Shown: positions 51,820-61,360, numbered from the stretch's first letter. The stretch is DNA of 64,000 bases from an uncultured Chelatococcus sp. (GCA_937863995.1 CALMIK010000045.1:1-64000), one strand, 5' to 3'. Translations and numbers: made by a program. Notes: a model not told the origin generated them from the letters alone.

Positions 51820-51828
51820 TGTGGATAA
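51820..51828. promoter_or_regulatory. Consensus DnaA box
   Basis: TGTGGATAA, the complement of TTATCCACA, in the short intergenic region between rsmB and the hypothetical gene at 51969. A single perfect box; it may titrate DnaA or regulate the downstream gene. No clustering, so not an origin. Confidence 0.35.
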
Positions 51829-51968
51829 CCTGGTGCATTAACGGATCGTTAGGGGTGCTCGGCGGAAGTCCCCGCATGGGCGCCCCGAATGGCCCATCCC
51901 GGTGTAGAATGCCCCCGTCGGTCAAGATCGACAGTCGTAACCGGAATTGAGGATTGACGGGGTCCGGC

Positions 51969-52832
51969 ATGGCCTTCACGGCATCTGGAGATGGGCACGG
52001 CTATTCCCGCGAGGTCCCGCGCGAGGCGCGCGGCGGCAACGGGCGGCGCGTGCGCGGACGCTTGACGCGGCGGCTGTCGCTGCTGTCATTCGGCCTTACC
52101 GCCGTGGCATTTGCCGGCATTGCGGCCGTGACGTTTCTCGACATAGAGCCAACCGTCACCGCCCCCTCCGGCGCCGGCCACCAGATCGAAGCCTATACCG
52201 CGCCGGCCACCCCCGCGATCGACGCGCTCGGCGAGCGCCTCGCGCAGAAACCGGACATCTGGACCGTCACTCCCGACGCCGCGCCGCTGTTCCGCATGCG
52301 GTCTCTCGAACTCGTCGACCTGCCCGCGAACTACGAAGTGCGCGAACACGGACGCGGCGGACGTCTTGACCTGATGAGCTTCGGCGATTTCGACCAGCCC
52401 GGCCTGCACCTGCACATGGTCGTCTACCGCATGGGCGGTGAAGCGCCGCCGCCGTCGACGCTGTTCGTCGACCTCGCCCGCCGCGCGGCGGAAACGGGCG
52501 TGGGCGTTGCCGGCATCGGCACGCCGGTGGTGCACGACACCAAGTTCGGCACGGCGGAGATTGCGGGTGTCGCGCTCAGCCATGCGGGCCGGGAGCGCCT
52601 GTGCCAGGCGTTCCGCCTCGATATGACGGCGCAGGCGCCCTACCAGATGCTCGGCTGGACATGCGACGACGTGCCCGTGAGCGCGCCCGAAATCGCCTGT
52701 TTCATCGACCACATGGCGCTGGTGGACACCGCATCGGACCCACGTCTCGCGGCGCTGTTCGACACCGCGTCGAAGCGCCAGAGGCCGGAATGCGGCGGCG
52801 TGCCGATCCCCGTTCCGCCCAAGGACGCGTAA
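51969..52832 (+). CDS. Membrane-anchored hypothetical protein
   Basis: A 287-residue protein. An Arg/Gly-rich N-terminus precedes one membrane helix (LSLLSFGLTAVAFAGIAAVTFL) and an exported domain of about 230 residues with no family I recognise (RSLELVDLPANYEVREHGRGGRLDLMSFGDFDQPGLHLHMVVYRMGGE, SAPEIACFIDHMALV). Four Cys residues in the exported part could form two disulfides. The ATG at 51969 was preferred over a TTG at 51954. It is probably an anchored periplasmic protein of the alphaproteobacteria; no function assigned. A family A repeat follows its stop. Confidence 0.85.
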   Translation: MAFTASGDGHGYSREVPREARGGNGRRVRGRLTRRLSLLSFGLTAVAFAGIAAVTFLDIEPTVTAPSGAGHQIEAYTAPATPAIDALGERLAQKPDIWTVTPDAAPLFRMRSLELVDLPANYEVREHGRGGRLDLMSFGDFDQPGLHLHMVVYRMGGEAPPPSTLFVDLARRAAETGVGVAGIGTPVVHDTKFGTAEIAGVALSHAGRERLCQAFRLDMTAQAPYQMLGWTCDDVPVSAPEIACFIDHMALVDTASDPRLAALFDTASKRQRPECGGVPIPVPPKDA

Positions 52833-52835
52833 ACC

Positions 52836-52942
52836 GGATAGGGCGTCAGTTCTGATAGAATCAGAACTGACGCCCTATCTTTTTGATTTAACGCATCTTT
52901 GTCGACGAAAAGTGGTATCCGCTTTTCTGCACGATGCTCTAG
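52836..52942 (-). repeat. Dispersed intergenic repeat family A, copy 2
   Basis: The reverse orientation of the element at 30936-31042, nearly identical over about 107 bases. It contains a perfect 20-bp inverted repeat (52837-52856 with 52860-52879, arm GATAGGGCGTCAGTTCTGAT) with a three-base spacer. Placed between the rightward hypothetical gene and the leftward leuB, it may terminate both. Confidence 0.8.
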
Positions 52943-52974
52943 GTAGCCGGGCCACGTTCCACGTTGGCCGGCTC

Positions 52975-54084
52975 TTACTGCGTCAGCGTTTCCAGCTCGC
53001 GAATGACGGCGTCGCCCACCTCGCCGGTGCCCACCGTATTGGCGCCGGGCGCGGCGATATCCTTGGTGCGCACGCCGGCCGCCAGCACGTTGGCCACGGC
53101 CTTCTCCACCAGATCGGCCTGATGCCCGAGACCGAATGAATAGCGCAGCGCCATGGCGAACGAGCCGATCATGGCCAGCGGATTGGCGAGCCCCTGCCCC
53201 GCGATGTCCGGAGCCGAGCCGTGCACCGGCTCGTAGAGCGCGCGACGCTTTCCCGTCACGGGGTCTTCCGCGCCGAGCGACGCCGAGGGCAGCATGCCGA
53301 GCGAGCCGGTAAGCATCGCCGCGACATCCGACAAAAGGTCGCCGAACAGGTTGTCGGTGACGATGACGTCGAACTGCTTCGGGTTGCGCACCAGCTGCAT
53401 GCCGCAGTTGTCGGCGAGGATGTGCTCCAGCGCAACGTCCTGATAGTCCTTGTGGACCTCGCTCACCACCTGGTGCCACAGCACGCCGGTCTTCATGACG
53501 TTGCGCTTTTCCGCCGACGCCACCCTGCCCTGACGCTGGCGCGCCAGCTCGAAGGCGACGCGCGCGATGCGCTCGATCTCGTGCGTGGTGTAGATCTGCG
53601 TGTCGACGGCGCGCTTCTCGCCGTTCTCGAGCGTCACGATCTCCTTGGGCTCGCCGAAGTAGACGCCGCCGGTGAGTTCGCGCACGATGACGAGGTTCAG
53701 CCCGTCGACATATTCGCGCTTCAGAGCCGACGCTTCCGAAAGCGCCGGATAGCAGATCGCCGGGCGCAGGTTGGCGAACAGGCCGAGATCCTTGCGCAGC
53801 CGCAGCAGGCCCGCTTCCGGACGTTCGTTGTAGGGCACGCCATCCCATTTCGGTCCGCCGACCGCGCCGAACAGCACCGCGTCCGCCGCCAGCGCCCGCG
53901 CCATGGTGGCGTCGGAGACGGGCACGCCGTGCGCGTCGAAGGCCGCGCCGCCGACAAGGTCCTTCTCGACCTCGAAAGCCGCGATGCCGCGCTTCGAGAA
54001 CCACGCCACCAGCTTCTCGACTTCGCCCGCGACTTCGGGGCCGATGCCGTCACCCGGCAGGATCAGCAGATTATGGGATGTCAT
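52975..54084 (-). CDS. leuB: 3-isopropylmalate dehydrogenase
   Basis: A 369-residue NAD-dependent decarboxylating dehydrogenase of leucine synthesis: [66 protein letters not shown] and [21 protein letters not shown] are all conserved. Complete. It lies downstream of leuD on the same strand with an 82-base gap. Together with leuC and leuD it converts isopropylmalate onward to the 2-oxo acid. Confidence 0.98.
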   Translation of the reverse strand: MTSHNLLILPGDGIGPEVAGEVEKLVAWFSKRGIAAFEVEKDLVGGAAFDAHGVPVSDATMARALAADAVLFGAVGGPKWDGVPYNERPEAGLLRLRKDLGLFANLRPAICYPALSEASALKREYVDGLNLVIVRELTGGVYFGEPKEIVTLENGEKRAVDTQIYTTHEIERIARVAFELARQRQGRVASAEKRNVMKTGVLWHQVVSEVHKDYQDVALEHILADNCGMQLVRNPKQFDVIVTDNLFGDLLSDVAAMLTGSLGMLPSASLGAEDPVTGKRRALYEPVHGSAPDIAGQGLANPLAMIGSFAMALRYSFGLGHQADLVEKAVANVLAAGVRTKDIAAPGANTVGTGEVGDAVIRELETLTQ

Positions 54085-54166
54085 TGATCGACGCCTCGTT
54101 GATTGGTTTCACCGACGCCGGCGAGTCGCCCCGCCGCGCATCCCTCTTACACCTTCCCGCAGCCGA

Positions 54167-54772
54167 TCACACCCACGGACGCTCGCCGGCGTTGCGTTCC
54201 TCATAGTGTTCGATCTCGCCGGTCTTTTCCATGGTCAGGCCGATGTCGTCGAGGCCGTTGAGCAGGCAGTGCTTGCGGAACGGGTCGATGTCGAAGGCGA
54301 TGACCTCGCCGTCGGACGCCGAGATCGTCTGCGCCTCGAGATCCACGGTGAGCCGGGCATTTTCGCCCCGGCGCGCGTTCTCCAGCAGCAGCTCGAGCTC
54401 CTCCGGCGTGACGCGGATGGGCAAAATGCCGTTCTTGAAGCAATTGTTGTAGAAAATATCCGCGAACGAGGTCGAGATGACGCAGCGGATGCCGTGGTCG
54501 AGCAGCGCCCACGGCGCATGCTCGCGCGACGAGCCGCAGCCGAAGTTGTCGCCCGCCACGAGGATTTCCGCCTTGCGGTAGGCGGGCTTGTTCAGCACGA
54601 ACTCGGGGTTCTCGCTGCCGTCCTCGTTGAAGCGCAGCTCCGCGAACAGCCCGCGCGACAGGCCGGTGCGCTTGATGGTCTTCAGGAACTGCTTCGGTAT
54701 GATCATGTCGGTGTCGATGTTGACGATCTCCAGCGGAGCCGCCACGCTCGTAACCTGAGTGAATTTATCCAT
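54167..54772 (-). CDS. leuD: 3-isopropylmalate dehydratase small subunit
   Basis: A 201-residue swivel-domain subunit: [71 protein letters not shown] and a full C-terminus. With LeuC it isomerises 2- to 3-isopropylmalate. It is separated from leuC by a metallopeptidase gene and a 46-codon gene on the same strand, so the leuC-orf46-metallopeptidase-leuD-leuB order is an interrupted leu operon. Confidence 0.97.
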   Translation of the reverse strand: MDKFTQVTSVAAPLEIVNIDTDMIIPKQFLKTIKRTGLSRGLFAELRFNEDGSENPEFVLNKPAYRKAEILVAGDNFGCGSSREHAPWALLDHGIRCVISTSFADIFYNNCFKNGILPIRVTPEELELLLENARRGENARLTVDLEAQTISASDGEVIAFDIDPFRKHCLLNGLDDIGLTMEKTGEIEHYEERNAGERPWV

Positions 54773-54832
54773 TGTCGTGATCCTGCATCGTGATCAGGTG
54801 TGCCGTTGCCGGGACGTCGCGCCCCGGAAAAT

Positions 54833-55267
54833 TCAGTCGCCGTCCGCCTCGGCCTGACGCTCGATGGCTTCCATGTCTTCGTCCGAGAGGCCGAAGTGAT
54901 GGCCGATTTCGTGCACCAGCACATGGGTGATGAGGCCGCCCAGCGTCTCCTCGTGATCGGCCCAGTAATCGAGAATGGGCCGGCGGTAGAGGAAGATCGT
55001 GTTGGGCATCTGCCCGGTCCACAGCGCGCCGCCGCTCTGCGCCAGCCCATTGCCGTGGAAGAGACCCAGCAGGTCGAAGGGCGTCTCGCATTCCATGACG
55101 TCGAGCGTGTCCTCATCGGGAAAATCCTCGATGCGGATGATCACGTCGCGCGCCATGTCGCGAAAAGCCTGCGGCAGGGCGGCGAAAGCCGCCGCCGCCA
55201 GATCCTCGAACACGTCGAGCCCCGGCGCCTGCGCCTCGCGCCAGCGCTCCGCTTCCGAACCGCTCAT
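54833..55267 (-). CDS. Metallopeptidase family protein (zincin, DUF1025-like)
   Basis: A 144-residue protein with the zincin motif HEIGHHFGLSDEDMEAIE, which has HExxH with the third ligand following, plus VIIRIEDFPDEDTLDVM and MPNTIFLYRRPILDYWADHEETLG. The family is a minimal metzincin/gluzincin-like fold with no established substrate. It is complete. It sits inside the leu cluster; its ATG overlaps the stop of the small membrane peptide gene (ATGA). No signal peptide, so cytoplasmic. Confidence 0.9.
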   Translation of the reverse strand: MSGSEAERWREAQAPGLDVFEDLAAAAFAALPQAFRDMARDVIIRIEDFPDEDTLDVMECETPFDLLGLFHGNGLAQSGGALWTGQMPNTIFLYRRPILDYWADHEETLGGLITHVLVHEIGHHFGLSDEDMEAIERQAEADGD

Positions 55268-55404
55268 AAGTCACCCCGCAGTTGCATCAGGAGAAGCACC
55301 AGCAGCACCGCCGCCGCCGCATAGCCGAGCCCCCGGCCGATGCGCCGCCCCCATGCTTCGATGGGATCGGGCGGCTCAACGGGATCGGGCGTCTCGCCTG
55401 CCAT
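55264..55404 (-). CDS. 46-residue membrane peptide within the leu cluster
   Basis: It starts at the ATG at 55404, two bases after the leuC stop, and ends overlapping the metallopeptidase start. The peptide is MAGETPDPVEPPDPIEAWGRR, a Pro/Glu-rich cytoplasmic head, then GLGYAAAAVLLVLLLMQL, one membrane helix, and RGDL. The tight coupling at both ends argues for a real, translated gene. Function unknown; it may anchor the metallopeptidase encoded next. Confidence 0.7.
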   Translation of the reverse strand: MAGETPDPVEPPDPIEAWGRRIGRGLGYAAAAVLLVLLLMQLRGDL

Positions 55405-55406
55405 GG

Positions 55407-56828
55407 TCAGCGCCAGTCGCGCACGTCCACGAAGCGGCCGGCGATCGCCGCCGCCGCCGCCATCGCCGGCGACACCAGATGCGTGCGGCCCTTGAAGCCT
55501 TGCCGGCCCTCGAAGTTGCGGTTCGAGGTGGAGGCACAGCGCTCGCCCGGCTCCAGCTTGTCGGCGTTCATCGCGAGGCACATCGAGCAGCCGGGCTCGC
55601 GCCATTCGATGCCGGCCTCGATGAAGACGCGATCGAGCCCCTCCGCCTCGGCCTGCGCCTTGACGAGACCCGACCCCGGCACCACCATCGCCTTGACACG
55701 CTCGTGCGCCTTACGGCCGGCGACGACGCGCGCCGCCGCGCGCATGTCCTCGATGCGCCCGTTGGTGCAGGAGCCGATGAACACCCGGTCGATCTCGACA
55801 TCGGTGATCCGCGTGCCCGGCTTCAAGCCGATGTAGTCGAGCGCGCGCCATTTCGCCTGACGCTTCATCTCGTCGGCGATCTGGTCCGGGTCCGGCACCA
55901 CGCCGGTCACCGACACCACGTCCTCCGGGCTCGTGCCCCAGGTGACGATGGGCGGCAGGCTCGCGCCGTCCAGCACGACCTCGCGGTCGAAGAACGCGCC
56001 CTCGTCCGTGCGCAGGCTGTCCCAGTAGCGCAACGCCGCTTCCCACGCGTCGCCGCGCGGGGCCTTGGGGCGATCCTTGAGATAGGCGTAGATCTTCTCG
56101 TCGGGCGCGACCATGCCGGCGCGCGCGCCGCCCTCGATGGTCATGTTGCACACGGTCATGCGTCCCTCCACGGAGAGCGAGCGGATCGCCTCCCCCGCGA
56201 ACTCGATGACGTGGCCCGTGCCGCCGGACGTGCCGATCTCGCCAATGATGGCGAGCACGACGTCCTTGGCCGACACGCCCTCGGGCAGCTTGCCGTCGAC
56301 GGTGACGCGCATGTTGCGCGCCTTCTTCTGGATCAGCGTTTGCGTCGCGAGCACGTGCTCCACCTCGGAGGTGCCGATGCCGTGCGCCAACGCGCCGAAC
56401 GCGCCGTGGGTCGAGGTGTGGCTGTCGCCGCACACGATCGTGGTGCCGGGCAGCGTGAAGCCCTGCTCGGGGCCGACGACGTGCACGATGCCCTGGCGCC
56501 GGTCGAGCTCGTTATAATACTCGACACCGAATTCCTTGGCGTTCTGCGCCAGGGTCTCGACCTGCTGGGCGCTTTCGGGATCGTCGATCCCCTTCGAGCG
56601 GTCGGTGGTGGGCACGTTGTGATCGACGACCGCCAGCGTGCGGCCGGGCGCGTGCACCTTGCGCCCCGCTACCCTCAGGCCCTCGAATGCCTGCGGGCTC
56701 GTTACCTCGTGCACGAGGTGGCGATCAATGTAGAGCAGGCAGGTACCGTCGTCCTGCCGGGAGATGACGTGATCGTCCCAGATCTTGTCGTAAAGGGTGC
56801 GGGGATTATGATTCTGGCTGGCGCTCAT
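55407..56828 (-). CDS. leuC: 3-isopropylmalate dehydratase large subunit
   Basis: A 473-residue aconitase-family protein binding a [4Fe-4S] cluster, with cysteine blocks [12 protein letters not shown] and [11 protein letters not shown] plus [32 protein letters not shown]. The leucine pathway partner is LeuD. Complete; the ATG at 56828 gives the usual [13 protein letters not shown] start, and the frame extending to 57038 is not supported. Upstream, a hairpin and a T-run terminator-like structure at 56897-56956 lie between it and a small upstream frame. Confidence 0.97.
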   Translation of the reverse strand: MSASQNHNPRTLYDKIWDDHVISRQDDGTCLLYIDRHLVHEVTSPQAFEGLRVAGRKVHAPGRTLAVVDHNVPTTDRSKGIDDPESAQQVETLAQNAKEFGVEYYNELDRRQGIVHVVGPEQGFTLPGTTIVCGDSHTSTHGAFGALAHGIGTSEVEHVLATQTLIQKKARNMRVTVDGKLPEGVSAKDVVLAIIGEIGTSGGTGHVIEFAGEAIRSLSVEGRMTVCNMTIEGGARAGMVAPDEKIYAYLKDRPKAPRGDAWEAALRYWDSLRTDEGAFFDREVVLDGASLPPIVTWGTSPEDVVSVTGVVPDPDQIADEMKRQAKWRALDYIGLKPGTRITDVEIDRVFIGSCTNGRIEDMRAAARVVAGRKAHERVKAMVVPGSGLVKAQAEAEGLDRVFIEAGIEWREPGCSMCLAMNADKLEPGERCASTSNRNFEGRQGFKGRTHLVSPAMAAAAAIAGRFVDVRDWR

Positions 56829-56896
56829 GGCCTTGCTTCCAATATGGCGCGACACCCACCCGAGCGGGCGCTTCGCGTAGAAACTGCTGGAAAGTT

Positions 56897-56956
56897 CAAA
56901 AAAGCCGCGCACCGGGTCGACGCGGCCGGCACTGACGCCGGTCCTTCCGGCGTCAG
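56897..56956 (-). promoter_or_regulatory. Candidate attenuator: two hairpins and T-run upstream of leuC
   Basis: On the minus strand, hairpin 1 is a perfect 10-bp stem (CTGACGCCGG / CCGGCGTCAG; 56956-56947 with 56941-56932). About 10 bases later, hairpin 2 pairs GCCGCG with CGCGGC (56926-56921 with 56909-56904) and is followed by TTTTTT (56903-56898). The leuC ATG is 70 bases further on. An alternative stem CCGGC..GCCGG would compete with both. The stop codon of the small upstream frame lies inside hairpin 1. It is either a plain terminator of that frame or a leader attenuator. Confidence 0.45.
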
Positions 56957-57123
56957 CGAATAAGGCCCGCCGCAAGCGAGGCGGTGAACCGGCCGAAGAA
57001 CCGCCACGGCAGGCGCGCGTGGTCGTGCAGTGCGGCAAACTCCTGCGTCGTCGGCCACTTGAGCCGCGCGAGGCTGCGCGCCACCGGACGATCGAACGAA
57101 TTGTCGGGCACAGGCGTCGTCAT
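56953..57123 (-). CDS. Candidate 56-residue leader or small protein upstream of leuC
   Basis: An ATG at 57123 opens a frame of 56 residues ([20 protein letters not shown], then [36 protein letters not shown]). Its composition is protein-like. No clear Shine-Dalgarno; GAGAACAGTTCTT, a palindrome, lies directly before it. It ends inside hairpin 1 of the structure described at 56897-56956. It may be a stand-alone small protein or an over-long leader peptide; only three Leu/Ile codons are near its end, so the attenuation reading is weak. Confidence 0.4.
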   Translation of the reverse strand: MTTPVPDNSFDRPVARSLARLKWPTTQEFAALHDHARLPWRFFGRFTASLAAGLIR

Positions 57124-57206
57124 GAGAACAGTTCTTATCACAGCCCGAATGGGGTAACAAACGCTTTTATCCGCATCATGGGGCGCAACAAAACGCGCGA
57201 TCGGGC

Positions 57207-57242
57207 AAAAAGAAGGGCAGCGCCGCTCGCGCGGGCTGCCCT
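57207..57242 (-). terminator. Rho-independent terminator of the rpsP-rplS operon
   Basis: On the minus strand AGGGCAGC pairs with GCTGCCCT (57242-57235 with 57221-57214), followed by TCTTTTTG. It lies 27 bases past the rplS stop and closes the ffh-rpsP-rimM-trmD-rplS run. Confidence 0.85.
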
Positions 57243-57269
57243 GTCATCGTATGCCTGAGGCCTGGCGGA

Positions 57270-57680
57270 TTATTCCGCCGCCGGCGCGGCCTTGCCGGCC
57301 TTCTTGACGAGGCGGGTACGGTCGACGCGCTCGGCGATACGCGCGGACTTGCCGCGACGATCGCGCAGGTAATAGAGCTTGGCGCGGCGCACGCGGCCGC
57401 GGCGCACGACCTTGATCGACTCGATGATCGGCGAGTAGACCGGGAACACGCGCTCCACACCCTCGCCGTAGGAAATCTTGCGCACGGTGAAGCTCTCGTG
57501 CAGGCCCGAGCCGCCGCGGGCGATGACGACGCCCTCGTAGGCCTGAACGCGGCTGCGCTCGCCTTCCTTCACGCGGACGTTCACGATGACCGTGTCGCCG
57601 GGCTGGAACTCGGGGATCTCGCGGGCTTCGGTAAGCTTGGCGATCTGCTCTTTCTCGAGCTGTTCGATGATGCTGCTCAT
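57270..57680 (-). CDS. rplS: 50S ribosomal protein L19
   Basis: A 136-residue L19: [33 protein letters not shown] and [52 protein letters not shown] are fully conserved. A short Lys/Ala C-terminal tail is slightly longer than in enteric bacteria. The ATG at 57680 gives [16 protein letters not shown]. It is the last gene of the rpsP operon and sits at the 30S/50S interface. Confidence 0.98.
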   Translation of the reverse strand: MSSIIEQLEKEQIAKLTEAREIPEFQPGDTVIVNVRVKEGERSRVQAYEGVVIARGGSGLHESFTVRKISYGEGVERVFPVYSPIIESIKVVRRGRVRRAKLYYLRDRRGKSARIAERVDRTRLVKKAGKAAPAAE

Positions 57681-57820
57681 TGGTCCTTGACTCCTGCCGA
57701 CGCACCTTGCGGTGCTGCGTTTCGGCGCGCTGTTTTCAGTTGTTTCCCCGTGATCGGGCCGCATTGCCTTCCGATACGGGATGCCGGCTCATACACGAGC
57801 CACCCGGTTCTGTCGAGGGC

Positions 57821-58561
57821 TCATTTTTCCCGCAACCGCCCAGCCAGCAGGTCCGGGCGGCGCTCGCGCGTGATGCGCAGCGCCTCCTCCTGCCGGAAGC
57901 GGGCGATAGCGGCGTGGTTGCCCGACAGAAGAATGTCGGGAATGCCCCGCTCCTCCCACTCGCGCGGGCGGGTGTAGTGCGGGTACTCGAGCGTGCCGGC
58001 CTCGAAGCTCTCCTCGGTGCCGGAATGCTCGTGGCCCATGACGCCAGGCAGCAGCCGCACGCAGGCATCGAGCACGACCATGGCCGCGATCTCGCCGCCG
58101 GACAGCACGTAATCGCCGATCGACACCTCCTCGAGGCCTCGCCCGGCGATCACTCGTTCGTCCACGCCCTCGAAACGGCCGCAAACGATGGCGACACCTG
58201 GCTCCTCGACGAGCTCGCGCACACGCGCCTGCGTCAACGGCCTGCCGCGCGGGCTCATCAGCAGGCGCGGGCGCCCGTCACCGGGCGCGCACACCGCGTC
58301 GATGGCGGCAGCGAGCACATCGGCGCGCAGCACCATGCCCGGGCCGCCGCCCGCCGGCGTGTCGTCCACGCTGCGGTGACGGCCGAGGCCGTGGTTGCGG
58401 ATGTCGTAGGCGTCGAGACTCCAGTCGCCGCGCCCCAAGGCATCGCCCGAAAGGCTGATGCCGAGCGGCCCCGGAAACATCTCCGGAAACAGCGTCAGGA
58501 CGCTGGCGTGCCAGCCGCGCGCGCCGGGTTGCGCCTCACTCGCGCGGGGCGTCGTCGTCAT
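57821..58561 (-). CDS. trmD: tRNA (guanine-N1)-methyltransferase
   Basis: A 246-residue SPOUT methyltransferase forming m1G37. [86 protein letters not shown] and ATPase-free knot residues are all present. The start at 58561 overlaps rimM by 26 bases, indicating coupled translation. An extra N-terminal stretch ([17 protein letters not shown]) precedes the conserved part. Confidence 0.97.
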   Translation of the reverse strand: MTTTPRASEAQPGARGWHASVLTLFPEMFPGPLGISLSGDALGRGDWSLDAYDIRNHGLGRHRSVDDTPAGGGPGMVLRADVLAAAIDAVCAPGDGRPRLLMSPRGRPLTQARVRELVEEPGVAIVCGRFEGVDERVIAGRGLEEVSIGDYVLSGGEIAAMVVLDACVRLLPGVMGHEHSGTEESFEAGTLEYPHYTRPREWEERGIPDILLSGNHAAIARFRQEEALRITRERRPDLLAGRLREK

Positions 58562-59105
58562 CGCTGAACAACCCCTCCGAGGCCACCACGATGCGCCCGC
58601 CCGCGACATCCACCACCGGCACGAACGCCTTCGTGAACGGCAGCAGCGCGTTGGGACGGCGCCCGATGGACGGCGCCGGCGCGATCTCGACCACGTCGCC
58701 GCCGCCGAAATCATGAAACGCCACGAGACGCCCCACGACGTTGCCGGCCTCGTCCTCGACGCGCGCGCCGATGACGTCCGCCTGGAGGAACTCGTCCTCC
58801 TCCAGCTCGACCTGCAGCCGCTCGCGCGGCACGTAGAGACGAACGCGCGTGAGCGCCTCCGCCGCCTCGCGGGTCGCGACGCCCTCGACGCGGACGACGA
58901 ACATGTCGTGCGTGCCCGATACCGGCCGCAGGGTGGCGAGGACGACGCGCGCGCCGTCCTGCGCCTCCAGCGGATTGTAGGCGATGATGCCGGCGGGATC
59001 GCCGGTGTGCGACTTCAGCCGCACCTCGCCGCGCACGCCATGCGCGCGGCCGAACTCGCCGACGAGAACGCGATCCTGGACGCGGCCTTGCCCGTTGTCA
59101 GCCAT
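58536..59105 (-). CDS. rimM: Ribosome maturation factor RimM
   Basis: A 189-residue protein with the RimM N-terminal barrel ([25 protein letters not shown]) and a C-terminal PRC barrel ([58 protein letters not shown]). It binds S19 and assists 30S head maturation. It is 18 bases after rpsP and overlaps trmD. The C-terminus is acidic (SDDDDAPRE). Confidence 0.96.
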   Translation of the reverse strand: MADNGQGRVQDRVLVGEFGRAHGVRGEVRLKSHTGDPAGIIAYNPLEAQDGARVVLATLRPVSGTHDMFVVRVEGVATREAAEALTRVRLYVPRERLQVELEEDEFLQADVIGARVEDEAGNVVGRLVAFHDFGGGDVVEIAPAPSIGRRPNALLPFTKAFVPVVDVAGGRIVVASEGLFSDDDDAPRE

Positions 59106-59123
59106 GATCCGCGCCCGTCATGC

Positions 59124-59498
59124 TCACGCTTCGGCCGCTTCTTCAGCGGGAGCAGCGGCGGCGGCCGCGCGCTCGGCGCGCTCTGCGGCACGCTCCTGAG
59201 CCTTCTTGCCGGGCTCACCCTTCTTCGGATTGCTGCGGGCCGAACGGGTGATGACGCCCGCCTGGTCGAGGAAGCGCAGCACGCGATCGGTCGGCTGCGC
59301 GCCCTTGGCCAGCCATTCCTTGGCCTTCTCGACATCGAGGGTGATGCGGGCCGGATCGTCCTTCGCCTTCAGCGGATCGTAGGCGCCAAGGCGGTCGATG
59401 AAACGACCGTCGCGCGGCGAACGCGCGTCAGCAACCACGATACGGTAGTAGGGGCGCTTCTTGGCGCCGCCACGGGCGAGACGAATCTTGAGAGACAT
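59124..59498 (-). CDS. rpsP: 30S ribosomal protein S16
   Basis: A 124-residue S16. The core [42 protein letters not shown] with [14 protein letters not shown] is standard. It carries a C-terminal extension of about 40 residues rich in Lys, Ala and Glu ([20 protein letters not shown]...), a common alphaproteobacterial feature. It is 43 bases after ffh on the same strand and starts the ribosomal part of the operon. Confidence 0.98.
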   Translation of the reverse strand: MSLKIRLARGGAKKRPYYRIVVADARSPRDGRFIDRLGAYDPLKAKDDPARITLDVEKAKEWLAKGAQPTDRVLRFLDQAGVITRSARSNPKKGEPGKKAQERAAERAERAAAAAAPAEEAAEA

Positions 59499-59541
59499 AT
59501 TGACTTTTTCCTTTTAAGTGACTGTTTTTTAAAGCTAAACG

Positions 59542-61155
59542 TTACTTCTTCTTGCCGAAGGGACCACCAAAGGGTCCGCCCGGTTTACCCAGGCCCGGCA
59601 AACCGCCGGGGCGGCCGAGACCGGGAAGCCCCGGAAGCCCGCCGGACGGCAGCGACGGAGCGCCGCCGCCAAGAGCACCTGGCAGACCAGCTGGCAGCCC
59701 ACCCGGCAAGCCGCCGGCAAGTCCCGCCGGCAGCTGCTTCTTCATTTCCTCCAGCGCCTCGGGCGTGATCTTGGAGGGATCGATCTGCGGCATGCCGCCG
59801 CCCAGCCCGAACATGTTGCCGAGTGCGCCGGCGATGCCGCCGCGTCCGCCCTTGCCGCCCTTGCCCATGGCCTTCATCATGTCGGCCATCTGGCGGTGCA
59901 TCTTGAGGAGCTTGTTGACGTCCTCGACCTTCGTGCCCGAACCCGCCGCTATGCGCTTCTTGCGGCTGGCCTTCAGGATGTCGGGGGCGCGCCGTTCCTT
60001 CGGCGTCATCGAATCGATGATCGCCTTCTGGCGCTTCAGCACGCGATCGTCGAGGTTGGCATTGTCGAGCTGGTTCTTGAGCTTGGCCACGCCCGGCATC
60101 ATGCCGAGCACGCCCTTCATGCCGCCGATGCGCTCCATCTGGCTGATCTGGTCGCGCATGTCGTCGAGATCGAACTGGCCCTTGCGCATCTTTTCGGCCA
60201 TGCGCAGGGCTTTTTCGGCATCGAGCGTCTCGGCCGCCTTCTCGACCAGCGAGACGATGTCGCCCATGCCGAGAATGCGGTTGGCCACGCGCTGGGGATG
60301 GAAATCCTCAAGCGCATCGACCTTTTCGCCCGTGCCGACGAGCTTGATCGGCTTGCCGGTGACGGCGCGCATCGACAGCGCCGCGCCGCCGCGCCCGTCG
60401 CCGTCCATGCGGGTGAGCACGATGCCGGTGATGCCGACGCGCGCGTCGAAGGCGCGGGCGGTGTTGACCGCGTCCTGGCCGGTGAGGCTGTCGGCGACGA
60501 GCAGCACCTCGTGCGGATCGGCGAGCGCCTTGACCTCGGCGACCTCCGCCATCAGCGCCTCGTCGATGGTGACGCGGCCGGCGGTGTCGAGCATCACGAC
60601 ATCATAACCGCCAAGGCGCGCCGCCTCCTGCGCGCGCCGCGCGATCTGGGCCGCCGACTGGCCGGCGACGATCGGCAGACTGTCGACACCGACCTGCTTC
60701 GCCAGCACCGCGAGCTGCTCCATCGCCGCCGGGCGGCGGGTGTCGAGCGAGGCGAGCAGCACCTTGCGCTTGTCCTTCTCAGACAGGCGGCGGGCGATCT
60801 TGGCCGTCGTCGTCGTCTTGCCCGAGCCCTGCAGGCCGACCATCAGGATGGCCACCGGCGGCAGCGCGTCGACGCTGATCGGAACCGCCTCGCGGCCCAG
60901 CATCTCGACGAGCTGGTCGTGGACGATCTTCACCACCATCTGGCCGGGCGTCACCGATTTGATGACATCCGCGCCGACGGCGGCCTCGCGCACCTTGTCG
61001 GTGAAGCTGCGCACGACCTCGAGCGCCACGTCGGCCTCGAGCAGGGCGCGGCGGACCTCGCGCAACGCGGCGTTGACATCGGCCTCGGTCAGCGCGCCGC
61101 GGCGCGTCAGCGACTCGAGAATGCCGGAAAGCTTGTCGGAAAGGCTTTGGAACAT
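59542..61155 (-). CDS. ffh: Signal recognition particle protein Ffh
   Basis: A 537-residue SRP54 homologue. The N domain (LSDKLSGILESLTRRGALTEADVNAALREVRRALLEADVAL) and the G domain with GLQGSGKTTTTAKIA, DTAGR and TRMDGDGRGGAA precede the Met-rich M domain (about 330-455; DLDDMRDQISQMERIGGMKGVLGMMPG and the SGTKVEDVNKLLKMHRQM helix). A Gly/Pro/Leu-rich tail of repeated GLPGGLP-type units follows (about 475-537), longer than in enteric bacteria. With 4.5S RNA it targets nascent membrane proteins to FtsY. A strong-looking promoter lies about 410 bases upstream. Confidence 0.98.
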   Translation of the reverse strand: MFQSLSDKLSGILESLTRRGALTEADVNAALREVRRALLEADVALEVVRSFTDKVREAAVGADVIKSVTPGQMVVKIVHDQLVEMLGREAVPISVDALPPVAILMVGLQGSGKTTTTAKIARRLSEKDKRKVLLASLDTRRPAAMEQLAVLAKQVGVDSLPIVAGQSAAQIARRAQEAARLGGYDVVMLDTAGRVTIDEALMAEVAEVKALADPHEVLLVADSLTGQDAVNTARAFDARVGITGIVLTRMDGDGRGGAALSMRAVTGKPIKLVGTGEKVDALEDFHPQRVANRILGMGDIVSLVEKAAETLDAEKALRMAEKMRKGQFDLDDMRDQISQMERIGGMKGVLGMMPGVAKLKNQLDNANLDDRVLKRQKAIIDSMTPKERRAPDILKASRKKRIAAGSGTKVEDVNKLLKMHRQMADMMKAMGKGGKGGRGGIAGALGNMFGLGGGMPQIDPSKITPEALEEMKKQLPAGLAGGLPGGLPAGLPGALGGGAPSLPSGGLPGLPGLGRPGGLPGLGKPGGPFGGPFGKKK

Positions 61156-61318
61156 GGCTGTCTCCGGTTATCCGTTCACGGATATGGGCGCGCGAGCGGC
61201 CAGCGCGCAACCCCGCAAGGCGGCGCGCGTCTCCATGAATGCCCGGACAATCACCCGGACCGGAAGCGGCCGCGACGTCCTGTCGCGGCGCGTTTGAACA
61301 ACCATGCGGCTCTCTCCA

Positions 61319-61360
61319 CTAAAGCACATCGACGTTTCGATGAAACACCGAAATGCTTTA
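61319..61360. repeat. Dispersed palindromic repeat family B, copy 2
   Basis: CTAAAGCACATCGACGTTTC and a partner arm ending in GAAATGCTTTA surround a CGTTTCGATGAAACACCG core. It is similar to the element at 31571-31609 in the opposite orientation. It lies in the long leader upstream of ffh. Confidence 0.6.

Noticed and set aside
56953..57123. Classical leu leader peptide.
   Set aside because: The frame is much longer than known leaders and lacks a run of leucine codons, so it is listed only as a candidate.
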